A program made the translations under genes and the position numbers. Shown here piece after piece: positions 60,501-64,000 of a DNA stretch of 64,000 bases. Location of the stretch: assembly GCF_012726295.1 (NCBI RefSeq), contig NZ_JABAOB010000004.1:62001-126000 (forward strand), read 5' to 3'. The stretch is from Chitinophaga sp. Ak27. Lineage in GTDB: Bacteria > Bacteroidota > Bacteroidia > Chitinophagales > Chitinophagaceae. How positions within the stretch are numbered: position 1 is the first letter of the stretch; each line of letters opens with the position of its first letter. Below the pieces are notes generated by a model, which worked only from the letters and a program-made list of their open reading frames with translations, made no database searches and was not told the DNA's origin.

Positions 60501-61304
60501 CGTCTGTTGAAAACAACCCACGTACAAGCGCAGCAGCGGTATTGGGAACAGCAGCTGTCTGGCCAGTTGCAGGGCATACATCTACCTTATGACTTTGCTA
60601 AAACCAATACAACATCAAAGGCTGCGGCTAACTATACATTCTCCTTCTCGCCGGAGGTATCAGATAAACTAAGGGCCTTTTCCCGTAAAATGGATGCTAC
60701 CTATTTTATGACCTGGACCGCCTTATTGAATGTGTTTTTTTATCGGCTTTCCGGGCAGGAAGATATCTTGTTAGCCATTCCTCACGCTGGTCGGAATCAT
60801 GATGATTTTGTAAATGTAGTGGGCATGTTTATCAATACTGTTATCCTTCGCAATTATCCTTCAGCGGAAAAATCCTTTGTAACAGTTTTGTCGGAAGTAA
60901 AATCGAATACACTGGCTGCCTTTGAGCACCTGGACTTTCAATTTGAGTTTATCCTGGAAATGCTGCGTAAATCCCACCAGAGAACAGATCAGCTGTTGAA
61001 CGTATTTTTTAATTACAGGAATATGTTTGTCAGGGCAGACGAGGGTGGAGCGACGGATGAACAATTATCCGTTAATTCCGCTGGTATGGAAGATAATTTC
61101 GCCAAGTTTGATCTGTCTTTGTATGCCTATGATTTTAAATCTGTATTCTCATTTACCTGCAATTACAACAAAAGTCTCTTTGCACCAGAAACGATTAGTT
61201 ACCTCATGAACCAGTTTGTTGAACTGGTCAGCGCAATCATGGAAAACCCCTCAGTACATATTGGCGAATATCGTGTATTGGGCCGTACACAAGCATCTGT
61301 ATAA
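54579..61304 (+). CDS. Hybrid PKS-NRPS, KS-AT-KR-DH-ACP-C with DH after KR
   Basis: A 2241-residue PKS module ending in a condensation domain. KS 12-435 (Cys186 in T-T-C-S-T-S, where T-A-C-S-S-S is usual). AT 525-840 (Ser626 in G-H-S-L-G-E; A-F-H-S malonyl signature). KR about 1140-1370 (T-G-G-L-G-G-V-G; Ser1295, Tyr1308, Asn1312). DH about 1375-1625 (His1395 in E-H-R-V-V-H, P-G-T-G-Y, Asp1559 in H-P-A-L-M-D). ACP Ser1754. C 1800-2235, in which the first His of HHxxxDG is Leu and the second is His1935. Normal cis-AT order is DH before KR; here DH follows KR, and a KR-tail-like segment (around 1660-1690) follows the DH. The DH His-Asp spacing (164) suits a working domain. Predicted outcome: Ser extended by malonate, reduced and dehydrated to an alpha,beta-unsaturated gamma-amino acid. 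Confidence 0.92.
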   Translation: MTDKTQYIQSLAGTEIAVVGLALRFPGADNSEQFWERLVKGDEMVKYFSDGDLDQLGVSDNTYNKPEYVKVVAQAPFNKDYFDHHFFSYTPEEAKIMDPQTRIFHELCWEALESAGFAKDIIKNKIGIFAGGSSSFSHELLNNLTGRAVEIGPFNAIRLGNKDYMCSRVAYALNLTGPCYSINTTCSTSMSAIHLATRAILTGDCKMALAGGVCIFPDKARGYLYEEGGVLSNDGHCRAFDAASSGTYFAEGAGVVVLKRLKEALEDGDTIQAIIKGTAVNNDGRRKVGYTAPSIEGQKEVIRLAHKLARVNPATISMIEAHGTGTPLGDPIEMEALRQAFDSPGRNCCAIGSVKTNIGHLDSAAGIAGLIKTVLSLKHKAIPASLHFDTPNPKIDFANSPFYVNDVYRKWENTPLPRRAGVSSFGIGGTNVHVVLEEAPDFRELVPSTTGLQLLPLSAKTKKALQQSQHNLSMFLSGQEQISINDVSYTLQEGREEFSHRLFFLASDTTDAANILTGQSDGIYMGKASETKKVPIFMFPGQGSQYAGMAGELYDTLPVFRSAVDRCLELLTPSLASEIKQVMVSAGDIDVTETRLTQPLLFVIQYALSQALITLGIKPAVMIGHSLGEYVAACISGVFSLEDALKIVEKRGMLMQRSSEGSMIAVSLSEEEIQSYLLPGISLAAVNGRCHCVLSGSPENITATQELLEANQVGLKKLHTDRAFHSELMDEVLEEFEDLLMKVSFRQPEIPFISGLTGTYITAAEATDVIYWVQHLRHTIRFGDGLQTLESLKDKVFIEVGTSRALSSYVRENASDRKIPEIIALLRHPRESVSDNAFFLKAVGSLWLLGYKIDWMLCRQTGKAGRVPLPTYPFERKKFSDDKDVSDLVKELLQRNPAESAQGNIFVPSWKRSGPLPGGNAERRPVLFAGNSSRLSEMLSSAFLEQAVSPIVVRYSKRYNVVNDLYNINTDDPNAIDTLFDSFKAKGFVPRLILVDILYAAVAGGGLTDEAYTHAMRGLLEVLAICRSFNAAFPGEPTTLRIVLNNACEITGDDLLLPLHAGLHSLAAVINNEYRDISCAVIDIDLLLTEASTALLADELLILPERKPAVCITGIRNGFRWQPCREPVIWRKTESTGSGLPKHLLITGGLGGVGLAVAEHFASRSVRNITLVSRTELPDPDSWDHWLAVTPAADPVCVKIRKILHLKSFSINVWHFSADVADEKKMEEVVTAASSLSGYPIDAIIHAAGIPSRRIIERTTAAEMDRQWRAKVRGLMVLNQLFAKEHLLFFINFSSISAIDPGFAQAGYSTANAVLDAFIYANGLKYCAQVKTINWDTWKETGMALESEREKYNYLQQIKLNTIHPLIGYVATDIEEDLVFVSHFTPEELWILNEHRVVHQLPVFPGTGYIELIYAAINHIVPGGAVTISHLFLTDPMVFQPGESKVVKTIVTAKTHYFNVKIVSSAANKERIEGHHAVAEVSVIPVPVNAPRQLSDLAGLVEKKTWINQQELTSTEFGPRWNNLQWISLQGNEGVAGLRLPDVYTGDIGPFKLHPALMDIATGFLYFHVKENKQYLPYCYEKIVITGPLTPHITSHIVLRGDKSKELIFDITIWNEKEEVVVTVSGLIFIPYTPGKPGESGRKSLPAGAKVSDEPTLYGLSTAENLEIFQHFLCHNYPHIAVRANHPSEKKTALLSASTEEDGTDDRNEREDMSTPYVAPVTAVEKQLALEWERFFGINQLGTADDFFELGGDSIMVSIILSRINKLFTVNISLTQFFNNATIAKLAVIIDKGTKSGPSSINKAEKRAYYALSAAQRRIYILERMFPQSTLYNITEAFVVDGRLDPAKLEAALQQLLNRHESLRTSIVVVNGIPYQRIHEEISAVISYHTATENEVTEKLHAFRKPFDMSSAPFIRVGVFGVHENKHHVVIDLLHLVADGSSLLLLINEFLSLYNGNTLAVLPRQYKDFAEWQSRLLKTTHVQAQQRYWEQQLSGQLQGIHLPYDFAKTNTTSKAAANYTFSFSPEVSDKLRAFSRKMDATYFMTWTALLNVFFYRLSGQEDILLAIPHAGRNHDDFVNVVGMFINTVILRNYPSAEKSFVTVLSEVKSNTLAAFEHLDFQFEFILEMLRKSHQRTDQLLNVFFNYRNMFVRADEGGATDEQLSVNSAGMEDNFAKFDLSLYAYDFKSVFSFTCNYNKSLFAPETISYLMNQFVELVSAIMENPSVHIGEYRVLGRTQASV
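58700..59470 (+). other. Dehydratase domain located C-terminal to KR
   Basis: Double-hotdog DH with His1395 and Asp1559, following the KR core instead of preceding it. The sequence after it, about residues 1660-1690, resembles the element that ends KR domains in other PKSs and carries an A-E-N-L-E-I-F motif, as if the DH were inserted in the KR C-terminal region. Confidence 0.7.
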
Positions 61305-61339
61305 GTGACGCATTTAATTTAAAACTAAAGTATGCTATT

Positions 61340-63136
61340 ATGGAAAAAACTGTTCATCTGATACATGAGCTGGATAGGCTTGCGTTTGCATATGAAAATG
61401 AAGTAGCTGTTTTCGATGGATTGAACCAACTGACGTATGCGGCGCTTCATAGTCATGCAAATGGCATAGCGGCCAGGCTGCATAGCTGCCGCGCTTCGGA
61501 GAATGCAGCCACTGGGACATATTTTACAGTGGGTCTTTTTTTTGACCCCTGCCTGGAAATGCCGGCAGCAATATTGGGAGTCCTGAAGTCCGGACACATG
61601 TACGTGCCATTGGATGTTCATCTTCCGGATAAGAGGATCAGTCAAATTATGGATGATGCCCGTATCCAGGTATTGCTGACGAATGATTCCCATATGGAAA
61701 GAGCCGCTTTACTGGCGGAGGAGAGGCAGCTAACCGTATTGAATATTGCGGATATTGAGGCGATTAGCGCATTCGTTCATCCCTACGATTTCCCGCCGGA
61801 GCAACCAGCCTATCTGATGTATACCTCCGGCTCTTCTGGTCAGCCCAAAGGGGTGATACAAACCCAGGAGAACATATTGTTTTTTTGTACTGCTTTTGCA
61901 GAGCTCATGAAAATGAATGTAGGCGACCGTATCGCATTAACAACGTCATTTAGCCATACAGTATCTGTATTGGATATTTTCGGATCCTTTTTAAGTGGAG
62001 CCTGCATAGTTGTGTACGATGTGAAAAAAGAGCCTGATCTGAGATCTCTGCTGTCCGCTTTCTCCCAACATGAAATCACAGTTTTTCATTCAATACCGGC
62101 TTTGTTCAGACGTTTGTTTGGCGACACATCAACTGCCGTGCATACAGGTAACATAAGATTGGTAATTCTTGGGGGGGAAGATATTAGTAAACAGGACTTT
62201 GAGATCTATAAAGCAGTTTTCCCCGATACCAGCAGGATGGTAAACCTGTATGGATCATCCGAAATACTGATGGCTTTTTCTCAAGACCTGTATACTACCA
62301 CGATTTTATCCAGGGAGCGTATACCCGTAGGGCTTCCGATGAAGGGAGTCACCTTTGAGATTTTAGATGAGCATAACAAGCCACAGGGAATGTTAGGGGT
62401 TGGAGAACTGGTTTTCACTAGCCGCTTTCTTTCTCCCGGATACTGGGGGCAACCTCAGCATACCGCATTGATGACTGTTCCGGGAACATCGCTAAGGATG
62501 TACCGGAGTGGAGATCTTGGCAGAATGTTGCCGGAAGGCGTAGTCGAATATGTGGGACGCAATGATATGCAGATAAAACTGAATGGTTACAGGATAGAGC
62601 TTCAGGAGATAGAAATAACCATTAATACTTTTCCGGGTATAAAAAAGGCCGTTGTAAAAGCCTTTGAACGGGAGAATGAAAACGGTCAATACAGGATCTG
62701 TTGCTTTTATGTGGCAGAAGAGGACCACATAGATGAAGCTATGTTGCGTCATCAGGTGCTGTCTGCATTGCCGCAATATATGTTACCGGAGCGTTTTATT
62801 CAGATAGAAGAATTTCCCCTGACAGCATCCGGGAAAATAAACCGCTCAGCATTGGATATCGCATCTTATGATTCGTTGGATAAAAGCGCCACGCCATTGT
62901 TAACAGAAACAGAAAGAACAGTGGCGGCTATTTGGGCAGATATTTTAGGGTATGATTCTTTCAGCGTAACGGATAAATTTTTTGAAGTAGGCGGAAACTC
63001 CTTAACTATTATTCAGCTGCAGGAAAAACTGGATGTCCTTTATCCACAGCAGTTGACATTTAACCAGGTATTTGATCATCAAACCATCGCCGGCATTGCA
63101 GCCTTATTGGAAAAAACAGTTGTAAAGCAAGTATAA
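61340..63136 (+). CDS. Free-standing A-T didomain lacking the amino-acid Asp
   Basis: A 598-residue adenylation-carrier protein: A domain with core A3 Y-T-S-G-S-S-G-Q-P-K-G near 161 and the catalytic Lys in S-G-K-I-N, then T with Ser554 in G-G-N-S. The pocket aligns as TVLHIGLMAK. The first position, normally the Asp that binds the alpha-amino group, is Thr, and core A5 is Y-G-S-S-E instead of Y-G-P-T-E. This argues for a substrate without a normal alpha-amino group, such as an aryl, beta-amino or fatty acid. The GriH-like gene 10 bp downstream makes 3-amino-4-hydroxybenzoate or a similar aryl acid a good candidate (inference). The previous protein ends in a C domain, so this could be an aromatic extender unit, or the true starter used out of gene order. 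Confidence 0.88.
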   Translation: MEKTVHLIHELDRLAFAYENEVAVFDGLNQLTYAALHSHANGIAARLHSCRASENAATGTYFTVGLFFDPCLEMPAAILGVLKSGHMYVPLDVHLPDKRISQIMDDARIQVLLTNDSHMERAALLAEERQLTVLNIADIEAISAFVHPYDFPPEQPAYLMYTSGSSGQPKGVIQTQENILFFCTAFAELMKMNVGDRIALTTSFSHTVSVLDIFGSFLSGACIVVYDVKKEPDLRSLLSAFSQHEITVFHSIPALFRRLFGDTSTAVHTGNIRLVILGGEDISKQDFEIYKAVFPDTSRMVNLYGSSEILMAFSQDLYTTTILSRERIPVGLPMKGVTFEILDEHNKPQGMLGVGELVFTSRFLSPGYWGQPQHTALMTVPGTSLRMYRSGDLGRMLPEGVVEYVGRNDMQIKLNGYRIELQEIEITINTFPGIKKAVVKAFERENENGQYRICCFYVAEEDHIDEAMLRHQVLSALPQYMLPERFIQIEEFPLTASGKINRSALDIASYDSLDKSATPLLTETERTVAAIWADILGYDSFSVTDKFFEVGGNSLTIIQLQEKLDVLYPQQLTFNQVFDHQTIAGIAALLEKTVVKQV

Positions 63137-63146
63137 TAACTATCTC

Positions 63147-64000
63147 ATGGTAACACAAATAAACTCAACCGAAAAAAAAATAAGCATGCCGGGTACCAAA
63201 AATGCTAAGGAGAAGATCGTCTGGATAGATGGACGGGAATTGGCAGATAAGACCGAAATCCTTTTGCTGGTCTACCATCTGAACTTTGCCTGCCTGCTAA
63301 TCAGGAGGGCGGATCTGGATAAATTTAAAGCGCCCAAACGGATGAATTTTGTAATTGAAATAGAAAAGAAAGAAGATCTCAAAGAGCTTCCGGCACAAAG
63401 CACTATTTTTTCCTCGTCGTCAGAATTATTAAAGCTGGCAGCTAAAGCAGGTCATAAAACAGCCGTTTTATGCAGGATCGAAGACGAAGCATCCATGAAT
63501 TTTGCCTGGAAAGAAGGGCTGAATTATGATTACTTGATTGCAGAGTTTACTTCAGCCACCAATATTCCGTTGGAACTGCTGATTGCAAAACTTCAATCCA
63601 CGAACACCGTGTTGATCAAGAAAATCCATTCAGTACAGGAGGCCGAAGTTGTATTCGGCGTGATGGAAGCCGGCAGCGATGGCGTATTGTTTACCAGTGA
63701 AACGGTCAATGATTTTGTAGCACTCGATCAGCTTTTACAACGACAAAGCGTGGGCAAGCTCAAATTGGTGAAAGCATTGGTCACCTCGGTGCAACATGCA
63801 GGAATGGGATTCCGGGCCTGTGTTGATACTACCAGTCTTCTTAAACAAAATGAAGGAATGTTGATAGGATCGACTAGCGACGGCGGACTGCTGGTAAGTT
63901 CAGAAACCCATTACCTTCCTTATATGGATCTGCGGCCATTCCGGGTGAACGCAGGCGCCGTTCATTCCTACATCTGGTGTCCGGAGTCAAAAACGGCCTA
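63147..64000 (+). CDS. 3-dehydroquinate synthase II / GriH-like protein, 3' end outside window
   Basis: The frame is open from the ATG at 63147 through the window end (284 complete codons). It starts with a V-W-I-D-G-R segment and contains C-V-D-T-T-S-L-L, E-G-M-L-I-G-S and R-P-F-R-V-N-A-G-A-V-H-S-Y, all hallmarks of the type II dehydroquinate synthase family. The archaeal enzyme converts an amino-dideoxy-heptulosonate to 3-dehydroquinate. The bacterial homologue GriH forms 3-amino-4-hydroxybenzoate with the aldolase GriI. In a bacterial biosynthetic cluster the GriH role is more likely, but the partner aldolase would have to lie downstream and is not visible. A second in-frame ATG at 63186 is an alternative start. 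The gene is 10 bp after the unusual A-T protein and probably in the same operon. Confidence 0.85.
   Translation, partial: MVTQINSTEKKISMPGTKNAKEKIVWIDGRELADKTEILLLVYHLNFACLLIRRADLDKFKAPKRMNFVIEIEKKEDLKELPAQSTIFSSSSELLKLAAKAGHKTAVLCRIEDEASMNFAWKEGLNYDYLIAEFTSATNIPLELLIAKLQSTNTVLIKKIHSVQEAEVVFGVMEAGSDGVLFTSETVNDFVALDQLLQRQSVGKLKLVKALVTSVQHAGMGFRACVDTTSLLKQNEGMLIGSTSDGGLLVSSETHYLPYMDLRPFRVNAGAVHSYIWCPESKTA

Noticed and set aside
28159..61304. Trans-AT polyketide system
   Set aside because: Each of the three PKS modules has its own AT domain with active Ser and His.
1..64000. CRISPR arrays, tRNA or rRNA genes, insertion sequences
   Set aside because: None seen: coding sequence fills nearly the whole window and no repeat-spacer or transposase pattern appears.

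Overview
This 64-kb window is the interior of one very large hybrid NRPS/PKS biosynthetic locus. Every supported gene is on the + strand. Gaps are at most 61 bp, two junctions overlap (4 and 8 nt), and no stretch over 300 bases lacks a gene. Start codons have AT-rich leaders without a Shine-Dalgarno sequence and base composition looks moderate. With the cis-AT PKS/NRPS style, this points to Bacteroidota, plausibly a Chitinophaga-like soil bacterium; that is inference. The first gene is cut by the left edge and the last by the right edge. No thioesterase, transporter or regulator is visible, so the locus extends both ways.

Layout. (1) 2-3990, building-block cassette: asparagine synthase, Asp/Glu-type racemase and a single-chain adenosylcobalamin glutamate mutase (MutS fused to MutE), predicted to make 3-methylaspartate and D-acidic amino acids. 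(2) 4052-15546: NRPS A-T-C-A-T-C, whose two A domains carry D-A-R-H pockets as I recall for the methyl-aspartate domain of microcystin synthetase, then [half-C]-A(Asn)-T-E-C. (3) 15569-17176: CmlA-type diiron beta-hydroxylase. (4) 17228-28125: C-A(Thr)-T-E-C-A(Cys-like)-T-C, then a separate A(Asn)-T. (5) 28159-34675: PKS KS-AT-KR-ACP-C and a methyltransferase. (6) 34694-48640: [half-C]-A-T-E-C-A(Gln-like)-T, PKS KS-AT-KR-ACP-C and a TauD/SyrP-like oxygenase. (7) 48662-63136: [half-C]-A(Gln/Glu-like)-T, C-A(Ser)-T, PKS KS-AT-KR-DH-ACP-C and a free-standing A-T whose A domain lacks the amino-acid Asp. (8) 63147-end: a type II 3-dehydroquinate synthase/GriH-like gene, truncated.

How they may work together. 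The mutase and racemase would feed D-(methyl)aspartate to the first synthetase. Three times an aminoacyl carrier ends one protein and a KS begins the next, so Asn, Gln-like and Ser units should each be lengthened by a malonate to give two statine-like beta-hydroxy-gamma-amino acids and one alpha,beta-unsaturated one. Three epimerase domains give D-Asn, D-Thr and one further D-residue. The tailoring enzymes (hydroxylase, methyltransferase, oxygenase) lie in gene gaps directly after proteins ending in a C domain. The GriH-like gene and the unusual terminal A-T suggest an aminohydroxybenzoate-like unit.

Most unusual features: a conserved N-terminal C-domain C-lobe (half-C) on three synthetases; a PKS module whose DH follows KR and seems to sit inside the KR tail; altered HHxxxDG motifs in five of eleven C domains; two consecutive C domains at one protein junction; and the microcystin-like acidic cassette combined with three amino-acid/malonate extensions. 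I do not recognise the product.
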